DNA of 64,000 nt. It comes from Ornithinimicrobium humiphilum. Its GTDB lineage: Bacteria; Actinomycetota; Actinomycetes; Actinomycetales; Dermatophilaceae. The stretch covers positions 434,001 through 498,000 of the forward strand of contig NZ_VFPU01000001.1 in NCBI RefSeq assembly GCF_006716885.1, written 5' to 3'. Under the pieces are notes generated by a model. It searched no databases. It worked only from the letters and a program-made list of their open reading frames with translations, and was not told where the DNA came from. The position numbers and the translations under genes were made by a program. Positions 37,768 to 47,388 of this stretch are shown here, one piece after another; within the stretch, counting starts at the first letter, position 1, and each line of letters starts with the position of its first letter.

Positions 37768-40365
37768 ATGCTCGACCTCGCCCGGATCGGCGCCGGACTG
37801 CCCTTCGCCGACGCCCTCCCCGAGCTCCGGCGCCGGCTGGAGGAGCGTGGGACCGCCGTCGTGCAGGCGGCCCCGGGCACCGGCAAGACCACCCTCGTGC
37901 CGCCGCTGGTCGCGGACCTGGTCGAGGGCCGGGTGGTGGTCACAGCCCCCCGTCGCGTCGTCGTGCAGGCGGCGGCCCGCCGGTTGGCGTCGCTGGCCGG
38001 CACCCGGGTCGGCGACCTCGTCGGGAGCACGGTCCGCGGCGAGCGGCACGTCAGCCCGAGGACGCGGGTGGAGTTCGTGACCGCCGGCGTGCTCGTCCGG
38101 CGCCTGCTCGCCGACCCCGAGCTGGCCGGGACCGGTGCCGTGGTGCTCGACGAGGTGCACGAGCGTGGTCTCGACACCGACCTGCTCGTCGGCATGCTGG
38201 GCGAGGCGAGGGCGCTGCGCCCCGACCTGGTCCTCGTCGCGATGTCGGCGACCCTCGACGTGCCCGCGCTCACCGAGGTCCTGGGTGGCGAGGACGGCCC
38301 CGCCCCGCTGGTCGAGCACACCGCCGCCCACCACCCCCTCGAGGTGGTCTGGGCGCCGTCCGCCGGCCCGCGGCTGGACGCCCGCGGGGTGACCGACGAG
38401 CTGCTCGCCCACGCCGCCCGGACCACGGCCGCCCACCACGCCGAGGCGCTCGCCGCCGACCGCTCCGCCGACGCCCTCGTCTTCCTGCCGGGCGCCCGCG
38501 AGGTCGACCGCGTCGTCGAGCAGCTGGCGCGGCTGGCGCCCGGCACCGAGGTGCTGCCCCTGCACGGGCGCCTCGACCTGCGCACCCAGGAGCGCGCCGT
38601 CTCCGGCCGCGGCCCCGGCGATCCGCCCCGGGTCGTCGTCTCGACCTCGCTCGCGGAGTCCTCGCTGACGGTCCCCGGGGTCCGTCTCGTCGTCGACGCC
38701 GGGCTGTCGCGCGAGCCTCGGCGCGACCTGCGCCGCGACATGTCCGGGCTGGTCACGGTGCAGGCGTCGCGGGCGGCGATGACGCAGCGGGCGGGCCGCG
38801 CGGCGCGCACCGGGCCGGGCACCGTCGTCCGCCTGCTCGACGAGGCGGCCTGGGCGGGTGCCCCGCAGCACGCCCCCGCGGAGATCACCTCGGCCGACCT
38901 CGCGGGTGCCCTGCTCACGCTCGCGGCCTGGGGCTCGCCCCGCGGGGAGGGTATGGCGCTCCTCACCGCGCCGCCGCCCGCGGCGGTCCGTGCGGCCGAG
39001 ACGGCGTTGCACGACCTGGGCCTGGTCGACGACGACGGACGCATCACCCACCTCGGCGTGCGGGTGGCCGCGGTCCCCGCCGACCCCCGGGAGGCTCGCG
39101 CCCTGCTGGCGGGCGCCCCGCTCGTCGGCGCCCGTGCCGCGGCCGAGGTGGTCGCGGCGCTCGCCGGCGACCACCGCGCCCCGGACGGCGACCTCGCCGG
39201 CCTGCTCGCCGGGTTGCGGGCCGGGCGGGTTCCGGGCGCGGAGCGGTGGCGCTCGGAGGTCCGCCGCCTGGAGCGTCTGGTGGCCGGCGACGGCGGGGGC
39301 ACGGGCACCCGCGACGACACCGGGGGCCGCAGGAGCGGTGCGGAGGCCCACGTGCCGGGCCGGCACATCCCGGTGTCGGCGTCCTCCGTGGCCGGCCTCG
39401 TCACCGCCCTGGCCCACCCCTCCCGCGTCGCCCGCCGCGACGGGGACACCTGGCTGCTCGCGTCCGGGACGAGGGCCGCGCTGCCGCCGGGCAGCCCGCT
39501 GCGCTCCGCCCGCTGGATCGCCGTGGCCGACGTCACGCGCGCCGAGGGCCGTGCCGCCGCCGGCACCGGCGCCGTGGTGCGGCTGGCCGCGGCGCTCGAC
39601 GACGACGCGGTCGAGATCGCGACCGCGTCGCTGCGGACCCGCGAGGTGCGGGCGACCTTCTCCGGCGGCCGGGTCGTGGCGCGCGAGGTCGACGCCGTCG
39701 GAGCCATCGAGCTGTCGGCCACACCCGTGCGTCCCTCGCCGGAGGCCGGTGCGCGTGCCGTCGCGCAGGCCCTCGCCCGGGAGGGGACCGGCCTCCTGCC
39801 CTGGTCGGGCGCCCCCGACCTGCTGCGGCGACGCCTGGCCCTGCTGCACCGGGTGCTCGGCGACCCGTGGCCCGACGTCTCCGACGCCGCCCTGGCCTCC
39901 CGGGCCGAGGAGTGGCTCGGGCCCGAGCTGCGGGCCCTGGCCTCCGGGACCCCCGTGGACCGGCTGGACGTCGCCCCGGCCCTCCGCCGGCTGCTGCCCT
40001 GGCCCGAGGCCGTCCGCCTCGACGAGCTGGTGCCGGAGCGGCTCCCCGTGCCCAGCGGGTCGCGGGTGCAGGTCGACTACCCGCCCCACGACGATCCGGA
40101 CGCCCGGCCCGTGGTGCCGGTCAAGCTCCAGGAGTGCTTCGGGCTCGCCGAGACGCCCCGGCTCGTCGACGGGCGCGTGCCGGTGCTCTTCCACCTGCTC
40201 AGCCCGGCCCGCCGCCCCCTCGCGGTGACCGACGACCTGGCGTCCTTCTGGTCAGGCCCCTACGCCCAGGTGCGGGCCGAGATGCGCGGCCGCTACCCGA
40301 GGCACCCGTGGCCCGAGGACCCGTGGACCGCCCCGGCGACCGCGCGCACCAACCGGCGCGCCTGA
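37768..40365 (+). CDS. hrpB: ATP-dependent RNA helicase HrpB
   Basis: The 865-aa DExH helicase has Walker A APGTGKTT, the DEVH box in VVLDEVHERGLDTDLL, motif III MSATLD, motif VI QRAGRAART, and the HrpB-type C-terminal domain ending with WPEDPWTAPAT. The biological role of HrpB is poorly defined in bacteria. It starts 28 nt after Fem gene 1 and may share its transcript; it converges with Fem gene 2. Confidence 0.94.
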   Translation: MLDLARIGAGLPFADALPELRRRLEERGTAVVQAAPGTGKTTLVPPLVADLVEGRVVVTAPRRVVVQAAARRLASLAGTRVGDLVGSTVRGERHVSPRTRVEFVTAGVLVRRLLADPELAGTGAVVLDEVHERGLDTDLLVGMLGEARALRPDLVLVAMSATLDVPALTEVLGGEDGPAPLVEHTAAHHPLEVVWAPSAGPRLDARGVTDELLAHAARTTAAHHAEALAADRSADALVFLPGAREVDRVVEQLARLAPGTEVLPLHGRLDLRTQERAVSGRGPGDPPRVVVSTSLAESSLTVPGVRLVVDAGLSREPRRDLRRDMSGLVTVQASRAAMTQRAGRAARTGPGTVVRLLDEAAWAGAPQHAPAEITSADLAGALLTLAAWGSPRGEGMALLTAPPPAAVRAAETALHDLGLVDDDGRITHLGVRVAAVPADPREARALLAGAPLVGARAAAEVVAALAGDHRAPDGDLAGLLAGLRAGRVPGAERWRSEVRRLERLVAGDGGGTGTRDDTGGRRSGAEAHVPGRHIPVSASSVAGLVTALAHPSRVARRDGDTWLLASGTRAALPPGSPLRSARWIAVADVTRAEGRAAAGTGAVVRLAAALDDDAVEIATASLRTREVRATFSGGRVVAREVDAVGAIELSATPVRPSPEAGARAVAQALAREGTGLLPWSGAPDLLRRRLALLHRVLGDPWPDVSDAALASRAEEWLGPELRALASGTPVDRLDVAPALRRLLPWPEAVRLDELVPERLPVPSGSRVQVDYPPHDDPDARPVVPVKLQECFGLAETPRLVDGRVPVLFHLLSPARRPLAVTDDLASFWSGPYAQVRAEMRGRYPRHPWPEDPWTAPATARTNRRA

Positions 40366-40372
40366 CCGGGGC

Positions 40373-41419
40373 TCACCAGAAGGCGTCGCCCGGCTCCCGG
40401 CGCTGGATCCGGCCGACGACGCGCTCGCCGACCCGCTGCCACACGGCATACCGGCGGGGGCGCAGCACGAGGTCCCAGGCGCCCACCCAGTCGGTGACCT
40501 CCTTGGTGAACCCGCGCTTGAACTTGCCGATCCCGTGCCGGGGGTGGCTGGTGTCGTCGAGCTGGCTGGAGTGGGGCACACCGACGAGGTCGTAGGTGCG
40601 GGCGCCGCGCTCGAGCGCCCAGCGCATGCCCTCGTACTGCACGAGCTGGCTGGCGCCGGGGACCGGGCGGTCGCGCAGGCTGGCGCCCTCCTTGTATTCC
40701 GCGTGGTCGCCGATGCAGCTGACCAGCGCCGAGGCCACCGGCGTGCCGTCGGCGGTGCGGGCGATGAGCACCTGCGCGTGGCCGCCGCGCGCCAGGATCC
40801 GCCAGTTGTTGACGTGGTAGTCCTTGCTGCGCACGCCCAGCCCCTGGTCGCGCACGACGTCCTGCCACAGCTCCCACATGGTCTCGTAGGTCTCCGGGGC
40901 GTCCGGGGCGCGCTCGATCGTCACGCCGTCGCGCATCGCGCGGCGCACCATGTTGCGCGTCTTCGAGGGATAGGCCGGGAGCAGCCCGTCCTCGTCCTCG
41001 GGGAGCGGGAAGACGACCGTGGAGGTGTGCGGCTGGACCGCCGTGGAGGCGACCAGACCCAGGCCGCGCAGGGCGGCGAGGTTGTCCTCGGTCTCGACGA
41101 TCTCGGGCTCCATGCGCACGAAGAGCACGCCCTCGGCGCGGGCGCTCTCGCGCAGGTGCGGCAGCAGGGGAGCCAGCTGGTCGACGGCGTCGACGCACGG
41201 GCCCTTGGGGACGTACCAGACCTTGCCGAAGCCCGGGGCGGACTTCTCGTGGATCGTCATCGCCACCCCCTCGGCCTCGGCGTAGCGCGGCACCCAGCGG
41301 GCCATCCGCTTGACCTCGCCGAGCTCGTGGCTCTGGAAGATGTTGCCGCCGGCGGGGGTCGCGGCGATGCGGTCGTCCCACTCCTCGGAGGTGGGCGAGG
41401 TCACGAACGTCAGGGCCAT
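40373..41419 (-). CDS. Fem-type aminoacyltransferase 2
   Basis: The 348-aa FemABX paralogue has PAGGNIFQSHELGEVKR near the N-terminus, SKTRNMVRRAMRDGVTIER in the acceptor region, and EYKEGASLRD with QLVQYEGMRWALERGARTYD in the second domain. The gene ends 7 nt from the convergent hrpB stop. ATG 41419 is preceded at 7 nt by TAAGGT (41427-41432, minus strand), again leaderless-like. Its promoter region is shared with the divergent aminotransferase gene. The amino acid donor cannot be told from sequence. Confidence 0.88.
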   Translation of the reverse strand: MALTFVTSPTSEEWDDRIAATPAGGNIFQSHELGEVKRMARWVPRYAEAEGVAMTIHEKSAPGFGKVWYVPKGPCVDAVDQLAPLLPHLRESARAEGVLFVRMEPEIVETEDNLAALRGLGLVASTAVQPHTSTVVFPLPEDEDGLLPAYPSKTRNMVRRAMRDGVTIERAPDAPETYETMWELWQDVVRDQGLGVRSKDYHVNNWRILARGGHAQVLIARTADGTPVASALVSCIGDHAEYKEGASLRDRPVPGASQLVQYEGMRWALERGARTYDLVGVPHSSQLDDTSHPRHGIGKFKRGFTKEVTDWVGAWDLVLRPRRYAVWQRVGERVVGRIQRREPGDAFW

Positions 41420-41482
41420 GGCGCTCACCTTACGGTCAGTCACCCGGCCCCCCAACTGGACCGACGCCTAGACTCGGGAGCC

Positions 41483-42670
41483 GTGAGCGCACCTCCTTCC
41501 GGGACCCCGACCTCCGAGGACGCCGCCGTCCGCGGCGCCCTCGCCCGGGTCTCCGGCACCGACGCCGACGACTGGTTCCTCGTGAGCAAGGCGCGGCACG
41601 CGCTGCTCGTGGTGCTCCGCGCGGTGGCCCGCCACGCCGGTCCCGGCGAGGTCGTGACCCAGCCGTTCACCTGCGCCACCGCGGTCGCCCCGATCGTCAC
41701 CGCCGGGCTGCGGCCGCGCTACGCCGACCTCGACCCCGACACGATGGCCCTCGACCCGGCCAGCGTCCACGCGGCGCTGTCCGACCGCACGCGGGCCGTC
41801 ATCGCCCAGCACACCTTCGGACGGGCCGCCCGCGTGGCCCGGCTGCGCGACCTCACGCCCGAGGGTGCGCTCCTCGTCGAGGACTCGGCGCACTGCCTGG
41901 GCGAGCTGGGTCGCGACGCCGACGGCGTGCCCGCGGCCGACGTCTCCGTCCACAGCTTCGGTGTGGAGAAGATGCTGCCGACCCGCTCCGGCGGGGCGGT
42001 CTGGGTCAATCCCGCCCTGCGCGGCACCGACCGGCACGCCGTGCTCGTCGCGGCGCTCGCGGGCCTGCCCGCCCCCGGTCGCCGCGAAGGCTTCGCGCGC
42101 ACGGCCGGCATGCCCGCCCGGCGGGTCGCCGGCCGGCTCGGCGGTCCCGGCGCCCGGGCGCTCGACGTCGCCGCCAACCTCGGCCTCGTCGACCTCGCGA
42201 TCATGCCGTCGGAGCGGGCCGGACGGGTGGCGGGCGAGCCGACCGCGCTCGCCCGGGCCGCCCTGCGCGACGTGGCGCGCGCCCTGCCCGATCTGGAGCG
42301 GATCGCCGAGCACCGCCGGCGGACGGCCGCGATCTACCGGTCGGGGCTGGCGGGCGTCGCGGAGGTCACCGTGCCGCGTCTGCTCGACGACCCCGCCCTG
42401 ACGCTGGTGCGCTACCCGATGCTGCTCTCGACCCCCGGCCGGGCCGAGGCGGCCTTCGCCGCGCTGCAGGCGCAGGGCCTGGTGCCGGGCCGGTGGTACC
42501 GCCCGGTGCTCTTCCCCGGCGCGCGCGACCCGCGCGACTTCGCCTACGAGCCGGGGACCAGCCCGGTGGCCGAGGACGCGGCGGCCCGCGTGCTCAACCT
42601 GCAGACCGCGACCTTCGTCACTGCGGAGGCCGCGCAGCGGGCCGTCGACGTGGTCCGGGGCTGCCTGTGA
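41483..42670 (+). CDS. DegT/DnrJ/EryC1-type PLP aminotransferase
   Basis: The 395-aa fold-type I protein has the internal-aldimine lysine in VHSFGVEKMLPTRSGG, PFTCATAVAPIVTAGLRPRYADLD as the N-terminal substrate loop, and a VEDSAHCLGE strand contacting PLP. Relatives add amino groups to nucleotide-sugar ketones or act on related keto substrates; the substrate is unknown here. TAGACT (41469-41474) lies 8 nt before GTG 41483. It lies between two Fem genes, one divergent and one 19 nt downstream, which suggests a shared envelope pathway. Confidence 0.85.
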   Translation: MSAPPSGTPTSEDAAVRGALARVSGTDADDWFLVSKARHALLVVLRAVARHAGPGEVVTQPFTCATAVAPIVTAGLRPRYADLDPDTMALDPASVHAALSDRTRAVIAQHTFGRAARVARLRDLTPEGALLVEDSAHCLGELGRDADGVPAADVSVHSFGVEKMLPTRSGGAVWVNPALRGTDRHAVLVAALAGLPAPGRREGFARTAGMPARRVAGRLGGPGARALDVAANLGLVDLAIMPSERAGRVAGEPTALARAALRDVARALPDLERIAEHRRRTAAIYRSGLAGVAEVTVPRLLDDPALTLVRYPMLLSTPGRAEAAFAALQAQGLVPGRWYRPVLFPGARDPRDFAYEPGTSPVAEDAAARVLNLQTATFVTAEAAQRAVDVVRGCL

Positions 42671-42689
42671 GCCGGGTACGGTAACGACC

Positions 42690-43793
42690 GTGCCCGTCCT
42701 CGACCTCGCCGACCCCGCCGCCGTCGACCGCTACAGCGCGTTCGTGCGCAGCCACCCGCACCGGTCCATCACCCAGGACCTGCGGTGGGGCATCGTCAAG
42801 GACGACTGGGGCCAGGAGGCCGTCTACGTCGAGGAGGGCGGGCAGATCGTCGCCGCCATGACGCTGCTCGTCCGCCGGCTCCCCGGGGGCTTCTCGGTGC
42901 TCTACGCCCCGCGCGGGCCGCTCGTCGACTGGTCCGACCCCGCGATGGTCCACCGCCTGCTCGAGGAGGCGCGCCCGCTCGTGCGCAGGCACCGGGCCGT
43001 GATGACGAAGTTCGACCCGGAGGTGCCTTTCACCCCCGAGCTCGACCGCTGGCTGCGCGACCAGCCCGGCTGGGTCGTCAAGAACGTCGGCGCCGGCAAG
43101 GACGACCTCGTCCAGCCGCGCTACTGCATGATCGTCTCGCTGCGGGACGCCGACGGCGCCCAGCTCGAGGAGGAGGCGCTGCTCGCCAAGTACGACGGCA
43201 AGGCCCGCAACCGGGTGCGCACCGGTCGCAAGAAGGGGGTCGTCACCTACGCGGACGACACCGAGCAGGGCCTGCGCACCTTCCACGAGATCTACTCCTA
43301 CATGGCGCGACGCAACGAGATCACGGCGCGGCAGCTGCCCTACTTCCACCGGATGCGCGAGGCCTTCGGCGACCGGATGCGGGTCACGCTGGCCCGCCAC
43401 GAGGACGACGTGCTGGCGGCGTCGGTCACGGTCGACTACGAGGGCAAGCTCTACTACCTCTACGCCGGCTCCAACGACCTCAAGCGCAACCTGGCGCCCA
43501 ACCAGGTCATGAACCACGAGCTCATGGTGTGGGGGCTGGAGCGCGGCGCCGAGTCCTACGACATGGGCGGCGTCTTCGAGCTCGACAACTCCGACGGGCT
43601 CTACCTCTTCAAGAAGGCCTTCTGCAAGGCCGACGGCGGGGCGACGGAGTTCATCGGCGAGGTGGATGTGGTCCACAACCAGGCCCTGTATGCCGTGCTC
43701 GCGCGGCTCGTGCCCCGCGTCCAGCGCGCCCGCCGCGACGTCGCCGGTCGCCTCTCGCGGCTGCGCAAGCGCCGCTCCTCCCAGGAGGGCTGA
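42690..43793 (+). CDS. Fem-type aminoacyltransferase 3
   Basis: The 367-aa FemABX paralogue has the long basic linker YDGKARNRVRTGRKKGVV, a second-domain core KLYYLYAGSNDLKRNLAPNQ with MNHELMVWGLERGAESYDMGG, and a basic C-terminal tail. It has its own -10-like TACGGT (42677-42682) 7 nt before GTG 42690, although it also follows the aminotransferase by 19 nt. It is the most divergent of the three by eye. Lipid II modification is the family expectation; other acceptors are possible. Confidence 0.88.
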   Translation: MPVLDLADPAAVDRYSAFVRSHPHRSITQDLRWGIVKDDWGQEAVYVEEGGQIVAAMTLLVRRLPGGFSVLYAPRGPLVDWSDPAMVHRLLEEARPLVRRHRAVMTKFDPEVPFTPELDRWLRDQPGWVVKNVGAGKDDLVQPRYCMIVSLRDADGAQLEEEALLAKYDGKARNRVRTGRKKGVVTYADDTEQGLRTFHEIYSYMARRNEITARQLPYFHRMREAFGDRMRVTLARHEDDVLAASVTVDYEGKLYYLYAGSNDLKRNLAPNQVMNHELMVWGLERGAESYDMGGVFELDNSDGLYLFKKAFCKADGGATEFIGEVDVVHNQALYAVLARLVPRVQRARRDVAGRLSRLRKRRSSQEG

Positions 43794-43838
43794 CCGGCCG
43801 CCGCCCGCCGGGAGGCCGACCGGGACGCGCCAGGAGAG

Positions 43839-44726
43839 CTAGACCGGCAGCCGGTAGCGGTCGCCCTCGAGGGGCTCGACCAGTCCGTCGGCCACGAGGG
43901 CGTCCAGGCAGCGGTCGCGCTGCGCCTCGTCGGGCCAGACCGCCCGCAGCCGCTCGCCCTCGACCGGTCCCGGAGCCTCGCGCAGCAGCTGCACCATCCG
44001 CCCGCGGCACTGCCGGTCGGTGCCCTCCCAGCGCTGCCCCCGACGCGGCGGGCCGTCGTGGGCGGGGGAGCCGGCCAGGCGCCAGGCGCAGACCGTCGCC
44101 ACCGGGCACGCGCCGCAGCGCGGGGCCCGCGCGGTGCAGACCAGTGCGCCGAGCTCCATGACCGCGACGTGCCAGACCGCCGCCTCCGCGTCGTCGTCCG
44201 GCAGCAGCGAGGTCGCGAGCGCCACCTCGGCCCGGGTGAGCGAGGGTGCGGGGAGCGCCGCACCGGTGACGGCCCGGGCGTGGACCCGGCGCACGTTCGT
44301 GTCGACGACGGTGGCGCGGCGGCCGAAGGCGAAGGCGGCGACGGCGGCCGCGGTGTAGTCGCCGACGCCCGGCAGGGTGCGCAGCGTCTCCTCCGCGTCG
44401 GGGACCGCGCCGCCGTGGAGGTCGCGGATCGCGGTGGCCGCGGCGTGCAGCCGCAGCGCCCGGCGCGGGTAGCCCAGGCGGCCCCACTCGCGGACGGCGT
44501 CGCCGGGGGAGGCTGCGGCGAGGTCGGCGGGGGCGGGCCACAGCTCCATCCAGCGCTCCCAGACGGGCAGCACGCGCGCGACCGGGGTCTGCTGGAGCAT
44601 CACCTCGGAGACGAGCACGCCCCACGGGGAGCGGTCGGGGCGGCGCCAGGGGAGGTCGCGCTGCTGCTCGGCGTACCAGGGCAGCACGAGCTCGTGCAGC
44701 ACCCCGGCCGTCGGGGCGGGCCGCAC
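43839..44726 (-). CDS. mutY: A/G-specific adenine DNA glycosylase
   Basis: MutY removes A mispaired with 8-oxoguanine. The 295-aa product has VMLQQTPVARVLPVWERWM, HhH region TLPGVGDYTAAAVAAFAFG, catalytic Asp in TVVDTNVRRV, and the 4Fe-4S ligand set C-x6-C-x2-C-x5-C. The C-terminal NUDIX-like recognition domain is short and replaced by a winged-helix-like segment. GTG 44726 shares its G with the disA stop (TAGTG). Confidence 0.94.
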   Translation of the reverse strand: MRPAPTAGVLHELVLPWYAEQQRDLPWRRPDRSPWGVLVSEVMLQQTPVARVLPVWERWMELWPAPADLAAASPGDAVREWGRLGYPRRALRLHAAATAIRDLHGGAVPDAEETLRTLPGVGDYTAAAVAAFAFGRRATVVDTNVRRVHARAVTGAALPAPSLTRAEVALATSLLPDDDAEAAVWHVAVMELGALVCTARAPRCGACPVATVCAWRLAGSPAHDGPPRRGQRWEGTDRQCRGRMVQLLREAPGPVEGERLRAVWPDEAQRDRCLDALVADGLVEPLEGDRYRLPV

Positions 44727-45808
44727 TAGGAGTAGCGCTCCAGGATCGAGGACTCGGCGAGCCGCGACAGGCCCTCGCGGACCGCCTTGGCACGGGCCTC
44801 GCCGACGCCGTCGACCTCCATGAGCTCGTCGAGCCCGGCCGACAGGAGCGCCTGGAAGTTGCCGAAGTGCTCGACGAGCCGGTCGACGATCGCCCCCGGC
44901 AGGCGGGGGATGCGGTGCAGCAGCCGGTAGCCCGAGGGGGTGAGGCTGTGGTGGTCCATGCCGTCGCCGATGACCGTGATGCCCAGGCAGCGGGCGACCG
45001 CGCCGAGGTCGAGCAGCTCGGCTCCGTCGAGGGCCGCCAGGGAGTCGAGGACATCGGCGGGGTCGCGGGTCGCGTCGGCCGCCGCCGCGTAGTCGCGGAT
45101 GACGAGCTCGCGGTCGCGGCCGATGCCGCCGGTGAGCTCCTCGAGCTGCAGGTTGACCAGGCGTCCGTCGACGCCGAGCTCGACGACGTACTGCTCGATC
45201 TCGCCGCTGATCCGGCGCACCATCTCGAGGCGCTGCAGGACGGCGGCGACCTCGCGGATGGTGACCAGGTCCTCGATCTCGAGGGCGGACAGCGAGGAGG
45301 TGACCTCGTCGAGGCGGGCGCGGTAGCGCTCCAGCGTCTGCAGCGCCTGGTTGGCCTGGGCCAGCACCTGGGTGCGCGGCTGGAGGACGTGGCGGATCGA
45401 GCGGACGTAGACGGCGATGATCGCCATCGACTGGCTCACCGAGATCACCGGCATACCGGTCTGCTTGGCCACGCGCTCGGCGGTGCGGTGCCGGGTGCCG
45501 CTCTCGACGGTCTCGATCGTGGGGTCGGGCACCAGCTGGGTCGCGGCCCGCAGGATGCGGGTGCCCTCGCGGTTGAGGACGATGGCGCCGTCCATCTTGG
45601 CCAGCTCGCGCAGCCGGGTGGCGGAGAACTCGACGTCGAGCTCGAAGCCGCCGGTGCAGATCGACTCGACCGTGCGGTCGCTGCCCAGGACGACGAGGGC
45701 GCCGGTGCGCCCGCGCAGGATGCGTTCGAGCCCGTCGTGGAGGTCGGTGCCGGGAGCCACAGCGGCCAGCGTGCCGCGCAGCATCTCCTCGTCGGAGCGT
45801 TCGACCAC
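44726..45808 (-). CDS. disA: Diadenylate cyclase / DNA integrity scanning protein DisA
   Basis: DisA makes c-di-AMP from ATP while scanning DNA for branched structures. The 360-aa product has the DAC motifs MDGAIVLNREGTRI and SGTRHRTAERVAKQ, a central helical domain, and a C-terminal HhH DNA-binding domain (LMEVDGVGEARAKAVREGL). GTG 45808 follows GGGAGGAAGG. It lies between radA and mutY, all on the same strand, placing c-di-AMP signalling with DNA repair. Confidence 0.96.
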   Translation of the reverse strand: MVERSDEEMLRGTLAAVAPGTDLHDGLERILRGRTGALVVLGSDRTVESICTGGFELDVEFSATRLRELAKMDGAIVLNREGTRILRAATQLVPDPTIETVESGTRHRTAERVAKQTGMPVISVSQSMAIIAVYVRSIRHVLQPRTQVLAQANQALQTLERYRARLDEVTSSLSALEIEDLVTIREVAAVLQRLEMVRRISGEIEQYVVELGVDGRLVNLQLEELTGGIGRDRELVIRDYAAAADATRDPADVLDSLAALDGAELLDLGAVARCLGITVIGDGMDHHSLTPSGYRLLHRIPRLPGAIVDRLVEHFGNFQALLSAGLDELMEVDGVGEARAKAVREGLSRLAESSILERYS

Positions 45809-45912
45809 GTGAGTTCCGGCCTTCCTCCCGGCGGCCGTCGACGGCCCGCCTAGTTCCCTTGGGGGTGATCGTAGGGGACGAGGCGGGGAGCCCCACGGCC
45901 TCCCGGAGATCT

Positions 45913-47316
45913 TTACGCGTTCGTGACCACGGGCGCGGCGCCGCGGGCCTCGGTGGCCTGCACCACGACCAGGACGGCGTCGGCAAGGGTCGGCACCTCG
46001 TGCACCCGCATGCCCCTCGGGGGCGCGCCCTCGCTCAGGGAGCCGCTGGGCACGATCGCTTCGGTGAAGCCGATCCGGGCGGCCTCGGCGAGCCGGCGCG
46101 GCAGCCCCGTCACGGGCCGCAGGTCACCGGCCAGCCCCACCTCGCCGACGGCGATCGTGCCCGTCCGCAGGGCCACGCCCGCGCGGGCGCTCGTCAGGGC
46201 GAGGGCGAGCGCCAGGTCGGCGGCCGGCTCGGTCAGCCGCACCCCGCCGACGGTGGAGGCGTAGCAGTCCTGGTCGGCCACCGGCACCCCGGCGCGCTGG
46301 CCGAGCACCGCGAGCACCATGGCCAGCCGGGAGGAGTCGAGCCCGCTCGTCGTCCGCCGGGCCGAGCCGGCGGAGGACTGCGTCACGAGCGCCTGCAGCT
46401 CGGCCACGAGCGGGCGACGCCCCTCCAGGGTCACCGTCACGCAGGTGCCCGGCACCGGCCGGTCGCGGCTGGTGAGGAAGAGCCCGCTGGGGTCGGCCAG
46501 CCCGTTGATGCCGGAGTCGCCGAGGTCGAAGCAGCCGACCTCGTCGGTCGGGCCGAAGCGGTTCTTCACCGCCCGCACCAGCCGCAGCCGCGAGTGGCGC
46601 TCGCCCTCGAACTGCACGACGACGTCGACCAGGTGCTCGAGCACCCGCGGCCCGGCGATCGCGCCGTCCTTGGTGACGTGGCCGATGAGGATCGCGGCGG
46701 TGCTGCGCGACTTGGCGGCCTGGATGAGCGCCCCGGCGACCTCGCGCACCTGGCCGACGTTGCCGGGGGCGCCCTCGACGTCGGCCGAGGCGATGGTCTG
46801 CACGGAGTCGACGACGAGCAGGTCGGGACCGGTCTGCTCGATCTGGCCCAGCACGGTGCCGAGGTCGGTCTCGGACGCGAGGTAGAGGGTGTCCGCCACC
46901 GCGCCGATCCGCTCGGCCCGCAGCTTGACCTGGGCCGCCGACTCCTCGCCCGAGACGTAGAGGACCGACCGGCCGGTGCGGGCCGCGCGCGCCGCCACGT
47001 CGAGGGCCAGCGTGGACTTGCCGATGCCCGGCTCGCCGGCCATGAGCACGACCGCGCCGGGGACGATGCCGCCGCCCAGCACCCGGTCGAACTCGGCCAC
47101 CCCGGTGGAGCGGGCGCGGGCGGTCTGGGCGTCGACCTCGCCGATCGGCACCGCGGGGCGCGCGGGGGACACGGCGCTGGTGCGCACCGCGGACGCCCCA
47201 CCGACCTCCTCGACCGTGCCCCACGCCTGGCACTCGCCGCAGCGGCCGACCCACTTGACGGTCGTCCAGCCGCACTCGCTGCACCGGTAGGCCGGTCTGC
47301 TCCCGTTCTTCGCCAC
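45913..47316 (-). CDS. radA: DNA repair protein RadA
   Basis: This RecA-like, DnaB-type branch-migration helicase acts in recombination. The 467-aa product has an N-terminal zinc finger (CSECGWTTVKWVGRCGEC), Walker A GEPGIGKST, the RadA signature KNRFG, and a C-terminal Lon-protease-like domain. GTG 47316 follows TACCCT (47324-47329, minus strand) by 7 nt, a leaderless layout. In Bacillus RadA binds and restrains DisA; the same pair is adjacent here. Confidence 0.95.
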   Translation of the reverse strand: MAKNGSRPAYRCSECGWTTVKWVGRCGECQAWGTVEEVGGASAVRTSAVSPARPAVPIGEVDAQTARARSTGVAEFDRVLGGGIVPGAVVLMAGEPGIGKSTLALDVAARAARTGRSVLYVSGEESAAQVKLRAERIGAVADTLYLASETDLGTVLGQIEQTGPDLLVVDSVQTIASADVEGAPGNVGQVREVAGALIQAAKSRSTAAILIGHVTKDGAIAGPRVLEHLVDVVVQFEGERHSRLRLVRAVKNRFGPTDEVGCFDLGDSGINGLADPSGLFLTSRDRPVPGTCVTVTLEGRRPLVAELQALVTQSSAGSARRTTSGLDSSRLAMVLAVLGQRAGVPVADQDCYASTVGGVRLTEPAADLALALALTSARAGVALRTGTIAVGEVGLAGDLRPVTGLPRRLAEAARIGFTEAIVPSGSLSEGAPPRGMRVHEVPTLADAVLVVVQATEARGAAPVVTNA

Positions 47317-47388
47317 GGCCCCGAGGGTATGCCGTGCCACCGACAGCGGGGACCGGGTCCGCGGGGGGAGGGGCGGGCCGAAGGAGGT

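Noticed and set aside
33753-39722. Very long open frame on the minus strand opposite clpC, the Fem gene and hrpB
   Set aside because: It mirrors G+C-rich codons of well-supported genes on the other strand, shows low-complexity Arg/Ser/Leu-rich sequence and has no family features.
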